Notes: generated by a model not told the origin, from the letters alone. A DNA stretch of 14,962 nt from an uncultured Chloroflexota bacterium (GCA_913056415.1 CAJXNA010000018.1:1-14962), one strand, 5' to 3'. Counted from the first letter of the stretch, positions 6,578 through 13,589 are shown. A program made the numbers and translations.

Positions 6578-6600
6578 GCCTGCGGAGCAGGATCGCAGGC
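6578..6600 (+). terminator. Hairpin after the hydratase operon (weak terminator candidate)
   Basis: A perfect 7-bp stem, GCCTGCG (6578-6584) and CGCAGGC (6594-6600), has a 9-nt loop. No T-run follows, so intrinsic termination is doubtful; it could protect the 3' end or act with Rho. Confidence 0.3.
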
Positions 6601-6619
6601 TGAGCGCCACCCCGGCCGC

Positions 6620-6628
6620 TGCTATACT
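6620..6628 (+). promoter_or_regulatory. Extended -10 promoter (TGC TATACT) of yggS-proC-yggT, near-leaderless
   Basis: TGC TATACT ends 9 nt before the yggS ATG (6638). The predicted start (~6635) leaves almost no leader, and no Shine-Dalgarno is present. Confidence 0.55.
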
Positions 6629-6637
6629 GAAGCCGGA

Positions 6638-7333
6638 ATGCAGACGTCCGGACGCCTATCCACGATCGCCGAACGGGTGGAGGCGGTGCGCCTCCGGATA
6701 GCTGGCGCCTGCCGCCGCAGCGGCCGCTCCAGCGACGAGGTGACGCTGGTGGCGGTGACCAAGGGCTTTACGTCGGAGGCGGTGCGTGAGGGCGCAGCCG
6801 CCGGCCTGCGCCACTTCGGCGAGAACCGCGTCCAGGAGGCGCAGGCCAAGCTGCCGCAGCTGACGGACATATCGCCCCGGCTCACCTGGCATATGGTGGG
6901 CCACCTCCAGACCAACAAGGTCAAGACGGCGCTGGGCCTGTTTGATATAATCCATTCCGTGGATTCCCTCCACCTTGCCGAAGCGATCAGCAGACGGGCA
7001 CCTCCATCAGTACGGGTGCCCGTCCTTCTTGAGGTCAACGTCGCCGGAGAGCCCGCCAAGTACGGCCTCGCACCCGAGGAGCTGCCCGCCCAGGCGGAGG
7101 CGATCCGCAGCCTGCCCGGCCTCGACGTCCGCGGCCTGATGACCGTCGCCCCCATGACCGGGGGCGACGAGGAGTTGCGGCCTGTATTCCGTAGCCTGCG
7201 ACACCTCGCTGACTCGCTGAGGCTGCGAGAGCTGTCTATGGGCATGACAGACGACTTCGAGGTGGCGGTGGAGGAAGGGGCCACCATCGTGCGCGTCGGC
7301 CGCGCCATCTTCGGCGAGAGGAGCGAGCGATGA
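6638..7333 (+). CDS. yggS: PLP homeostasis protein, YggS/PROSC family
   Basis: A 231-residue PLP-binding TIM-barrel protein that keeps pyridoxal phosphate and amino-acid pools balanced; no enzyme reaction is firmly assigned to the family. Seen in order: VAVTK with the PLP lysine at residue 42, FGENRVQE, the family signature WHMVGHLQTNK, HSVDS, LLEVNVAGEPAKYG, GLMTVAP, and LSMGMTDDFEVAVEEGATIV with VRVGRAIFG at the C-terminus. Length is normal. ATG 6638 is chosen because the extended -10 sits immediately upstream, which predicts a leaderless message. The last codon overlaps the proC start as ATGA, so the two are translationally coupled. The pairing with proC and yggT is widely conserved in bacteria. 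Confidence 0.95.
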   Translation: MQTSGRLSTIAERVEAVRLRIAGACRRSGRSSDEVTLVAVTKGFTSEAVREGAAAGLRHFGENRVQEAQAKLPQLTDISPRLTWHMVGHLQTNKVKTALGLFDIIHSVDSLHLAEAISRRAPPSVRVPVLLEVNVAGEPAKYGLAPEELPAQAEAIRSLPGLDVRGLMTVAPMTGGDEELRPVFRSLRHLADSLRLRELSMGMTDDFEVAVEEGATIVRVGRAIFGERSER

Positions 7334-8124
7334 AACTCGCGTTCATCGGCGGCGGCGTCATGGGTGAGGCGATGATCAGCGGCGTGCTGAAGAACGGCCT
7401 CGCGAAGCCCCAGGACGTGGCCGTCTGCGACCTCCTCTCCCAGCGCCGCGACTATCTCACCTCAACATACGAGATCAAGGCGCTCGACAAGCCGGCCCCG
7501 GTCCTTGAGGGCGCCGACATCGCCGTCCTCGCAGTCAAGCCACAGGAGTTTCCGGGGGCGGCACGGGAGCTATCGATTAAATCCGGGCAGACCGTTATGT
7601 CAATAATGGCCGGCGTCACCATCGCTACCATCCACGACGCCCTCAAGCACGACGCCATCGTGCGGGCGATCCCCAACACGCCCGCCCAGATCGGCGAGGG
7701 GATGACCGTTTGGACCGCCACGGACGCCGTCCCCCAGGCCGCCCGCGAGGAGGTGCAGCGCGTCCTGGCCGTCCTGGGCCACGAGATCTACGTGGACGAC
7801 GAGAAGTACGTGAACATGGCCACCGCCGTCAGCTCCAGCGGCCCCGCCTACATCTTCCTAGTCATGGAGGCGCTCATCGACGGCGCCGTCCACATCGGCG
7901 TCCGCCGCGACATGGCCCAGCGCATGATCATCCAGACCGTCCTGGGCTCGGCCAAATACGCCGAGGCGACCGGCAAGCACCTCGCTGACCTGCGCAACGA
8001 AGTCACTTCGCCCGCCGGCACCACCACTGAGGGCCTCCGGGCCCTGGAGAAAGCCGGCATGCGCCTGGCCTTCATCGAGGCGGTGCAGGCTGCTTATGAG
8101 AAAGCGAAGCGTCTGGGGGGATAA
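7330..8124 (+). CDS. proC: Pyrroline-5-carboxylate reductase
   Basis: Catalyses the last step of proline synthesis, NAD(P)H-dependent reduction of 1-pyrroline-5-carboxylate. The 264-residue protein starts with a Rossmann nucleotide-binding turn (FIGGGVMGEAMISG, residues 6-19) and has AVKPQEF, VRAIPNTPAQIGEGMT and the AVSSSGPAYIFLVMEALIDG segment. The P5CR signature NEVTSPAGTTTEGLRALE lies near the C-terminus. The start overlaps yggS by ATGA, with AGAGGAG inside the end of yggS as ribosome-binding site. The TAA stop is followed 3 nt later by the YggT-family reading frame, so the three genes are probably one operon. Confidence 0.96.
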   Translation: MKLAFIGGGVMGEAMISGVLKNGLAKPQDVAVCDLLSQRRDYLTSTYEIKALDKPAPVLEGADIAVLAVKPQEFPGAARELSIKSGQTVMSIMAGVTIATIHDALKHDAIVRAIPNTPAQIGEGMTVWTATDAVPQAAREEVQRVLAVLGHEIYVDDEKYVNMATAVSSSGPAYIFLVMEALIDGAVHIGVRRDMAQRMIIQTVLGSAKYAEATGKHLADLRNEVTSPAGTTTEGLRALEKAGMRLAFIEAVQAAYEKAKRLGG

Positions 8125-8127
8125 GCC

Positions 8128-8379
8128 GTCGAACCCTTAGGCCTTTTCATCCAGCTCCTGATCGGCGCCCTGCTGATCGCGATCTTCCTGCGGATCATCT
8201 TCTCCTGGATAGGCTTCGACCCCGACAACCCCATCTACGGCATCGTCCACGAAGTCACGGAACCGATCCTGGCCCCCATCCGCCGGTTCATGCCTCGCAC
8301 CGGCATGATAGACCTCACCCCTATGGTGGCCGGCTTCCTCCTCTTCATCATCTTGCGGGCGGCTATGTCCATATTCTGA
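8128..8379 (+). CDS. yggT: YggT-family membrane protein with a non-standard start codon
   Basis: An 83-residue membrane protein, normal size for YggT, which is linked to membrane and cell-division functions and possibly osmotic balance. The frame reads VEPLGLFIQLLIGALLIAIF as a first membrane helix, then LRIIFSWIG. The family core follows (VTEPILAPIRRFMPRTGMID), then LTPMVAGFLLFIILRAAMSIF as a second helix. The TPxLxPxRRxxP and DLTPMV pattern is diagnostic. No ATG, GTG or TTG occurs in frame between the proC stop and conserved sequence. GTC at 8128 aligns with the expected start and has GGGGGG 7 nt upstream. Either initiation uses GTC or a CTG/ATC codon, or a base was misread (GTG). The gene follows proC by 3 nt in the same frame. 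Product call firm, start uncertain. Confidence 0.85.
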   Translation, partial: VEPLGLFIQLLIGALLIAIFLRIIFSWIGFDPDNPIYGIVHEVTEPILAPIRRFMPRTGMIDLTPMVAGFLLFIILRAAMSIF

Positions 8380-8426
8380 TAGCGAGCCGCGAGTGTCATC
8401 CAGGCCTTGTTGGCCCCACCCACGCG

Positions 8427-8435
8427 TGCTATTAT
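8427..8435 (+). promoter_or_regulatory. Extended -10 promoter (TGC TATTAT) of recA
   Basis: TGC TATTAT at 8427-8435 gives a start near 8442 and a ~25-nt leader containing GAGAGGAGAGG. No Bacillus-type SOS box (GAAC-N4-GTTC) was found between yggT and recA by eye. Confidence 0.5.
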
Positions 8436-8466
8436 GCCGACGGCCCAGGCTGAGAGGAGAGGCACC

Positions 8467-9537
8467 GTGAGCAATTCCAGCGACGGTCAGAAGGGGCGCC
8501 AGCAGGCACTCGAGCTGGCCATCGGCCAGATCGAGAAGCGGTTCGGTCGCGGCTCTATCATGCGCCTGGGAGAGGCATCCGCGCGGATGAGCGTGGAGGC
8601 CATCCCAACCGGCTCTCTGTCCCTGGACATTGCCCTGGGCATAGGCGGCATACCGCGCGGCCGCGTCACGGAGATCTTCGGGCCGGAGATGGCCGGCAAG
8701 TCCACCCTGGCCCAGCACATAGTGGCCGAGGCCCAGCGCCTGGGCGGCCAGTCTGCAGTCGCCTACGTGGACGTGGAGCACGCCCTGGACCCCAGCTTCG
8801 CCTCAGCCCTCGGCGTCAACATCGAGGATATGCTGATCTCCCAGCCAGATACCGGCGAGCAGGCGCTGGAGATCTGCGAGGCGCTCATCCGCTCCAACGC
8901 CGTCGACGTCATAGTGGTCGATAGCGTCGCCGCCCTCGTCCCCCGCGCGGAGATCGAGGGTGATATGGGCGATTCCCTGCCCGGGCTGCAGGCGCGCCTC
9001 ATGTCGCAGGCGCTGCGCAAGCTCACCGCCGCCGTGTCCCACTCCCGGACCGCCCTCATCTTCATCAACCAGCTGCGGGAGAAGATCGGCATCGTCTTCG
9101 GCAACCCGGAGGTGACCCCCGGCGGCCGCGCCCTCAAGTTCTACTGCTCCGTGCGCATAGACCTGCGCCGCGTAGAGACCCTGAAACACAACGGTACTGT
9201 CATCGGCAACCGTGTACGGGCCAAGGTCGTGAAGAACAAGCTGGCGCCCCCCTTCCGCACGGCGGAGTTCGATATCATATTCCACGGCCCCCAGATCGGA
9301 ATAAGCCGTGAGGGAGACGTACTGGATCTGGCGGTGGACGCGGAGATCGTCAAGAAGCTGGGCTCCTTCTACTCGTTCGAAGAGCGGAAGTTGGGCCAGG
9401 GCCGGGAGCAGGCCAAGGCCTACCTGCGAGAGAACCCGCAGCTCGTCGAGGAGCTGCAGAACCTCGTTCGCGCCACCCATACGCCGCCAGAGCCGGCCGC
9501 CGCAGTGGCTGCGGACCAAGTACGCGCTGCCAAATAG
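8467..9537 (+). CDS. recA: Recombinase RecA
   Basis: ATP-dependent strand-exchange protein for homologous recombination and SOS co-protease activity. It has 356 residues from GTG 8467. I chose this start because AGGAG lies 7 nt upstream and the -10 covers the upstream in-frame ATG (8434), which therefore cannot be used. Seen in order: Walker A GPEMAGKST (from residue 72, Lys78), YVDVEHALDP with the catalytic Glu, SQPDTGEQALEICE, Walker B VDVIVVDSVAAL, loop L1 around EIEGDMGDS, FINQLREKIG, loop L2 FGNPEVTPGGRALKFY, and KVVKNKLAPPF. The Walker A sequence is unusual: most RecA have GPESSGKTT, here Met-Ala and Ser replace the usual residues, though G-x4-GKS is intact. The C-terminal tail is short, Ala/Pro-rich and less acidic than in E. 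coli. Confidence 0.97.
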   Translation: MSNSSDGQKGRQQALELAIGQIEKRFGRGSIMRLGEASARMSVEAIPTGSLSLDIALGIGGIPRGRVTEIFGPEMAGKSTLAQHIVAEAQRLGGQSAVAYVDVEHALDPSFASALGVNIEDMLISQPDTGEQALEICEALIRSNAVDVIVVDSVAALVPRAEIEGDMGDSLPGLQARLMSQALRKLTAAVSHSRTALIFINQLREKIGIVFGNPEVTPGGRALKFYCSVRIDLRRVETLKHNGTVIGNRVRAKVVKNKLAPPFRTAEFDIIFHGPQIGISREGDVLDLAVDAEIVKKLGSFYSFEERKLGQGREQAKAYLRENPQLVEELQNLVRATHTPPEPAAAVAADQVRAAK

Positions 9538-9554
9538 TCCGCCCCTTCACCTAA

Positions 9555-9674
9555 ACGCCACCGCCCGGCGGTTTCCTGCACCGTAGCGGCTTCGGTTACG
9601 AGGCCATGCGCAGGACCACTGAGCGCCGCTGGCGACAGCTCGCCGAGGAGCCGGACGCACCCGTCAGCGATTGA
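9555..9674 (+). pseudogene. recX: Remnant of the recX C-terminus
   Basis: Directly behind recA, where recX normally sits, the frame closed by TGA at 9672-9674 reads GFLHRSGFGYEAMRRTTERRW and then RQLAEEPDAPVSD. This fits the last helical repeat of RecX (L-x-R-x-GF-x-Y-E...W). An in-frame TAA at 9552-9554 closes the frame upstream. No start codon precedes the conserved part except an internal ATG at 9606, and no Shine-Dalgarno is present. About 100-150 expected N-terminal codons are absent, so the modulator of RecA appears to have been deleted here. Recognition is by pattern on a short stretch, so moderate confidence. The rest of 9538-9762 shows no further coding. Confidence 0.55.
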
Positions 9675-9762
9675 CTTCGGCCGACGGTGCCGGGTCATTG
9701 CGGGCTGCCGGCAAAGGTGATCGATTCAAACGCTTTAACCGATTAACAGATTAGCCATTTCC

Positions 9763-9792
9763 TTGACACCCCAATCTGGCACACCGTATGAT
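9763..9792 (+). promoter_or_regulatory. Strong promoter of rny (TTGACA-18-TATGAT)
   Basis: A perfect -35 TTGACA (9763-9768) is followed after 18 bp by TATGAT (9787-9792, 5 of 6 consensus). An AT-rich tract lies upstream (about 9722-9762) and could act as an UP element. The start is expected near 9799, giving a leader of about 75 nt to the ATG at 9875. Confidence 0.75.
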
Positions 9793-9813
9793 GAATCTAA
9801 GCGGCCAGATTGG
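9771..9813. repeat. Perfect 10-bp inverted repeat around the rny -10, possible operator
   Basis: CCAATCTGGC (9771-9780) lies in the promoter spacer and GCCAGATTGG (9804-9813) just after the predicted start. The arms are identical when inverted and lie 33 bp centre to centre, about three helical turns, with the -10 between them. A related sequence, CAGATTAGCC, lies at 9747-9756, upstream of the -35. The upstream arm should not be transcribed, so this is a DNA-binding layout rather than an RNA hairpin. The binding protein is unknown. Confidence 0.6.
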
Positions 9814-9874
9814 CTGCTCCAGTTCAAAATCCGATGAACCATCTCCCAAAACCAAATAAGGAAGTGAGGTTACG

Positions 9875-11410
9875 ATGCCGGAAGGCGCGGTTATCGCAAT
9901 CGGCGTCGGCCTTCTCGGTGTCTTCTGGGGTGTACTCGGCGGTGCATTACTTCAACAACGAATCACACAGCGGCGTATCGCCGCTTCCGAGCGTAGCGCC
10001 GCCCATATCCTCAACGAGGCCGAGAGACGACAGAAGGACATTATCCTCGAAGCCAAGGAGGAGTCCCTCCGTTTTCGCCAGCAGACTGAGGCCGAGCTAA
10101 AAGAGCGGCGTAAAGATGTCCAGCGTCTTGAACGCCGCCTCATCCAGAAAGAAGAGAACCTAGACCGCAAGCTGGACTCCCTGGAGCAGCGCCAGCGCAA
10201 CCTCCAGAACAAGGAAGGCCAGCTGGACAATGCTAAGGACGAGCTCCGGGAGCTCGAAGAGCAGCACAAGCAAGAGCTTGAGCGCATCTCCAGCCTGACC
10301 GCCGGCGAGGCCAAGGAGATCCTTCTCACCCAGGTGGAGCGCGAGATACGGGACGAATCCAACCGCCTCCTGCGCGAGATTGAGAAGGAGGTCAAGGAGG
10401 AGGCGGACCAGCGCGCCCGCAAGATCATAGCCACCACCATGCAGCGGCTCACTAGCGACGTGGTTTCGGAGACCACAACCTCGGTCGTGCCCCTGCCTTC
10501 GGAGGACATGAAGGGCCGCATCATCGGCCGCGAGGGTCGCAACATCCGCTCCCTGGAGCACGCCACCGGCGTGGACGTCATCATCGATGACACGCCTGAC
10601 GCCGTTACCCTATCCGGCTTCGATCCTGTTCGGAGAGAGATCGCCCGCGTGGCCCTAACCAAGCTCCTCCACGACGGCCGGATACATCCGGCCCGCATCG
10701 AGGAGACGGTGGAGAAGGCCCGCAAGGAGGTAGACGTCTCCATCAAGGAGGCCGGCGAAGAGGCCGCTCTGGAGGCCAGCTGTCCCGGCCTCCATCCGGA
10801 GATTATCCGCACCTTGGGCCGTCTGAAATACCGCTACAGCTACGGCCAGAATCAGCTTAACCACGCCGTGGAGACGGCCAACCTGGCTGCCATGGTGGCC
10901 CACGAGTTGGGCGCCAACGTGGAGGTGGCCCGCCGCGGCGGCCTCCTACACGACCTTGGCAAAGCGATCGACCATGATGTCGAGGGCACTCACGCCATGA
11001 TCGGCGCCGAGCTAGCCCGCCGCCACAACGTACACCCCGGCGTGATCCACTGCATCGAAGCGCACCACGAGGAGGTGGAGCCCTCATCAGCGGAGGCAAC
11101 CATCACCATCGTTGCCGACGCTATCAGCGGCAGCCGGCCCGGCGCCCGCCGCGAGTCGATGGACCAGTACCTCAAGCGGCTCGAGGCGCTGGAGGAGGTC
11201 GCCAACGCCTTCCCAGGCGTCGACAAGTCCTTTGCCATCCAGGCCGGTCGCGAGATCCGTATCATCGTCAGGCCGGAAGAGATCGACGACCTCGGCGCCA
11301 ACCGCATGGCCAAGGAGATCAGCAAGCGGATCGAGGAGACCCTCGATTACCCCGGCCAGATCAAGATCACCGTCATCCGCGAAAGGCGGTCGGTGGAGTA
11401 CGCGAAGTAG
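9875..11410 (+). CDS. rny: Ribonuclease Y
   Basis: Membrane-anchored endoribonuclease that starts mRNA decay. It has 511 residues, typical for the family. An N-terminal membrane helix (residues ~4-26, AVIAIGVGLLGVFWGVLGGA) is followed by a long charged coiled coil (about 30-190). The KH RNA-binding domain contains GRIIGREGRNIRSLE (from ~214). The HD phosphodiesterase domain has HAVETANLA (His330), GGLLHDLGKAIDHD (His359-Asp360), GTHAMIGAELARRH and HCIEAHHEEVEP. All metal-binding positions look intact. ATG 9875 is preceded by GTGAGG and starts directly before the anchor helix. It heads a unit with ymdB and the PHP gene, and carries the inverted-repeat promoter described separately. In Bacillus the order recA-rny-ymdB is similar. 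Confidence 0.97.
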   Translation: MPEGAVIAIGVGLLGVFWGVLGGALLQQRITQRRIAASERSAAHILNEAERRQKDIILEAKEESLRFRQQTEAELKERRKDVQRLERRLIQKEENLDRKLDSLEQRQRNLQNKEGQLDNAKDELRELEEQHKQELERISSLTAGEAKEILLTQVEREIRDESNRLLREIEKEVKEEADQRARKIIATTMQRLTSDVVSETTTSVVPLPSEDMKGRIIGREGRNIRSLEHATGVDVIIDDTPDAVTLSGFDPVRREIARVALTKLLHDGRIHPARIEETVEKARKEVDVSIKEAGEEAALEASCPGLHPEIIRTLGRLKYRYSYGQNQLNHAVETANLAAMVAHELGANVEVARRGGLLHDLGKAIDHDVEGTHAMIGAELARRHNVHPGVIHCIEAHHEEVEPSSAEATITIVADAISGSRPGARRESMDQYLKRLEALEEVANAFPGVDKSFAIQAGREIRIIVRPEEIDDLGANRMAKEISKRIEETLDYPGQIKITVIRERRSVEYAK

Positions 11411-11474
11411 CATCCCGGGGGAGACGTCGTCGGCCCGTGACGCCCCGCTCCCTAGCTAGAAGGTGTGCCCGGCA

Positions 11475-12245
11475 GTGAACATACTCCTAATCGGTGACGT
11501 TGTGGGTAAGGTGGGACGAAGGACCATCGCCTGCCTTCTCCCCGAGATCAGGCGCGACCACGATCTGGATATAGTCATCGCCAACGGCGAGAACGCGGCC
11601 GGCGGCAAAGGTCTCACGCCAAGTACCGCCGATGAGATGTTCGAGGCGGGGGTGGAGATCATCACCTCCGGCAACCACATCTGGCGCTACAACGAGATAT
11701 ACCCCTATCTGGACAGCGAAGCTCCCGTGCTGCGCCCCCTTAACTACCCCGAAGGCGCCCCCGGCCGCGGCTTCCTCTGCCACAACGGCGTCGCCGTGAT
11801 CAACCTTATGGGCCGCACTTTCATGCCCGGTGCCCTGGACTGTCCCTTTCGTGGCGCCGATGATGCCCTGACGAACATCGGAGACTGCGACATCGTCATA
11901 GTGGACATGCACGCCGAGGCCACCAGCGAGAAGGCAGCCATGGCCTGGTATCTGGACGGCCGCGTCAGCGCCGTTATCGGCAGCCACACCCACATCCCTA
12001 CCGCCGACGCGCGGGTACTGCCCAAGGGCACCGCGTTCGTGACGGATGTGGGAATGGTCGGCTCGCGCGACTCCATCCTGGGGGTGGAGAAGCAGCCCGT
12101 TATCGACGCCTTCCTCAACCAGCTCCCCACCCGCTTCACGACCGATGAGCACGGCCCCGTCGTGTTCAACTCGGTTCTCATCCAGGTCGACGAAGCGAGC
12201 GGCCGGGCGACCGGCATTCAGCGGATCGATCGCGAAGTCACCTGA
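11475..12245 (+). CDS. ymdB: YmdB-family metallophosphoesterase (2',3'-cyclic nucleotide phosphodiesterase type)
   Basis: A 256-residue di-metal phosphoesterase (TIGR00282 type). In Bacillus it hydrolyses cyclic nucleotides in vitro, interacts with RNase Y and influences motility and biofilm decisions. Metal ligands are visible: GD at Asp8, ANGENAAGGKG (Glu39, Asn40), GNHIW (Asn67, His68), VDMHAEATSEK (His146) and GSHTHIPTAD (His171, His173). I place the start at GTG 11475 because AAGGTG lies 9 nt upstream and the protein then begins MNILLIGDVVGK, as the family does. The upstream GTG at 11463 has no ribosome-binding site and would add only MCPA. The stop overlaps the next ATG as TGATG. Confidence 0.93.
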   Translation: MNILLIGDVVGKVGRRTIACLLPEIRRDHDLDIVIANGENAAGGKGLTPSTADEMFEAGVEIITSGNHIWRYNEIYPYLDSEAPVLRPLNYPEGAPGRGFLCHNGVAVINLMGRTFMPGALDCPFRGADDALTNIGDCDIVIVDMHAEATSEKAAMAWYLDGRVSAVIGSHTHIPTADARVLPKGTAFVTDVGMVGSRDSILGVEKQPVIDAFLNQLPTRFTTDEHGPVVFNSVLIQVDEASGRATGIQRIDREVT

Positions 12246-13096
12246 TGGGCAGCCGCGCCGACCTGCACACCCACAGCACCTTCTCCGACGGCGTACTAAC
12301 GCCCACCGAGCTCATCGAGCTAGCCTATAACCACGGCGTCCGCGTGATGTCGCTCTCTGACCATGACACCACCGAGGGGCTGCCGGAGGCGTTCGCCGCC
12401 GCCGCCCGCCACCCGGACTTCATGCTCATTCCCGGCATCGAGATGAGCACCGACATCCCCGGCAACGAGGTCCACATCCTGGGCCACTTTATCGATTGGA
12501 AGGACGAGAGGTTCGAGCGGGAGCTGGTGAACCTGCGCAAGTCACGGCTGGGACGCGCGCGCCAGATGGTGGAGAGGCTGGCGGAGCTTGGCAAGCCGGT
12601 GGCCTGGGAGCGGGTGGAGAGTTTCGCCGGCGAAGGCTCCGTCGGCCGGCCGCACATCGCGCGCGCCCTCGTGGAGGCCGGACATGTCGCCACCGTAAGC
12701 GAAGCGTTTGACCTCTACCTTAGCCGAACCGGGCCCGCCTACGTAGAACGCGAGCGCCTCACCCCGAATGAGGTGGTCGAGATGCTGATCAGCGTCGAGG
12801 GCCTGCCCACCATAGCCCACCCGCGTGATCTGGATAACCTGGAAGAGCTCCTCACCAAGCTGAAAGCGGCCGGGCTCGTGGGCATGGAGGTCTACTATCA
12901 GGACTACACCCCGGATGAAGTGGAGCGCCTGCGCGCGCTGGCCGGTAAGATCGGGCTCATCCCCCTGGGAGGGAGCGACTACCATGGCTTCGGCGGCCAC
13001 CACCAGAGGGAGCCCGGTGACATACCCCTGCCCGATGAGCCGGTGGAAAGGCTGCTAGCCATAGCGCGAGAGCGAGGAGCGCTGGAGAGGGTATAG
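12245..13096 (+). CDS. PHP-domain phosphoesterase (COG0613, TrpH/YciV-like)
   Basis: A 283-residue metal-dependent phosphoesterase. PHP motifs are visible: DLHTHSTFSDG (His8, His10, Asp15), LSDHDTTEG (Asp39, His40), IPGIEMS (Glu66), VHILGHFID (His77, His81), IAHPRD, and GSDYHG near the C-terminus. Between residues ~90 and 165 is the helical insertion with GRPHIARALVEAGH found in the TrpH/YciV group. Those enzymes remove phosphate from 3',5'-nucleoside bisphosphates or trim short RNA. The start overlaps the ymdB stop (TGATG), so the two are coupled. With RNase Y and YmdB upstream, a role in RNA fragment or nucleotide clean-up fits, but the substrate is inferred. Confidence 0.92.
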   Translation: MGSRADLHTHSTFSDGVLTPTELIELAYNHGVRVMSLSDHDTTEGLPEAFAAAARHPDFMLIPGIEMSTDIPGNEVHILGHFIDWKDERFERELVNLRKSRLGRARQMVERLAELGKPVAWERVESFAGEGSVGRPHIARALVEAGHVATVSEAFDLYLSRTGPAYVERERLTPNEVVEMLISVEGLPTIAHPRDLDNLEELLTKLKAAGLVGMEVYYQDYTPDEVERLRALAGKIGLIPLGGSDYHGFGGHHQREPGDIPLPDEPVERLLAIARERGALERV

Positions 13097-13106
13097 CGCC
13101 CGCCCT

Positions 13107-13589
13107 ATGCAGTGCGCCCGCCACCCTAAGGTTGAGACCGGACTCACCTGCGGGCGCTGCGAGACCCCTATCTGCCCCCGCTGCGCCGTTTTCACGGACG
13201 TGGGCGCCCGCTGCCCCACCTGCGCCCCCACCCGCAAGCTTCCCCAGTTTGAGATTGGGCCGGTCTACCTCATGCGCGCCACCGCGGCCGCCCTGGCCGC
13301 CGGCGTGGGGCTGGGCGCGGCCTGGGGAGCCCTCCTCCCCGGGCGCATAGGAATCTTCGGGCTCTTGGCGGCCGCCTTAATCGGATACCTTATCGCGGGG
13401 GCGGTCAGCGCGGCGACCAACCGTAAGTCCGGCACACCCCTGCAGGTGGTCGCCGCCGGCGGCGCCATCGCAGCCTACTTAGTGCGCAACCTTGTTATCG
13501 GGGACGACATACTGCCCAGCGGCGACCTGTTTGGATACATCGCCGTCATCGTCGCCGGCGCGGTGGCGATCAGCCGTCTGCGCTACTAG
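13107..13589 (+). CDS. Zinc-finger (B-box-like) integral membrane protein
   Basis: A 160-residue protein with an N-terminal Cys/His module: Cys3, His6, Cys15, Cys18, Cys23, Cys26, Cys36 and Cys39, consistent with two zinc sites as in B-box or rhomboid-associated zinc domains. After a linker (RKLPQFEIGP) come about four membrane segments near residues 55-75, 80-103, 110-130 and 138-156. No catalytic motif is visible. The zinc module would face the cytoplasm and may bind a partner protein. It begins 10 nt after the PHP gene stop with no Shine-Dalgarno, so it is probably translated by coupling. Its stop shares the CTAG at 13586-13589 with the convergent gene. Function unknown. Confidence 0.8.
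   Translation: MQCARHPKVETGLTCGRCETPICPRCAVFTDVGARCPTCAPTRKLPQFEIGPVYLMRATAAALAAGVGLGAAWGALLPGRIGIFGLLAAALIGYLIAGAVSAATNRKSGTPLQVVAAGGAIAAYLVRNLVIGDDILPSGDLFGYIAVIVAGAVAISRLRY

Noticed and set aside
6943..6951. TGA TATAAT inside yggS that could be a promoter for proC
   Set aside because: It lies nearly 400 bp before proC within conserved coding sequence (FDIIHSVDS), so the motif is explained by the protein.
8380..8466. SOS/LexA box before recA
   Set aside because: No GAAC-N4-GTTC or CTGT-N8-ACAG type sequence was found by eye in the interval.
9952..10812. 286-codon minus-strand open frame
   Set aside because: It is antisense to RNase Y; the Ser/Arg-rich text mirrors the coiled-coil codons.
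11411..11474. Terminator or separate promoter between rny and ymdB
   Set aside because: Only short imperfect complementarity (CGTC/GACG) and no T-run or convincing -10, so read-through is assumed.
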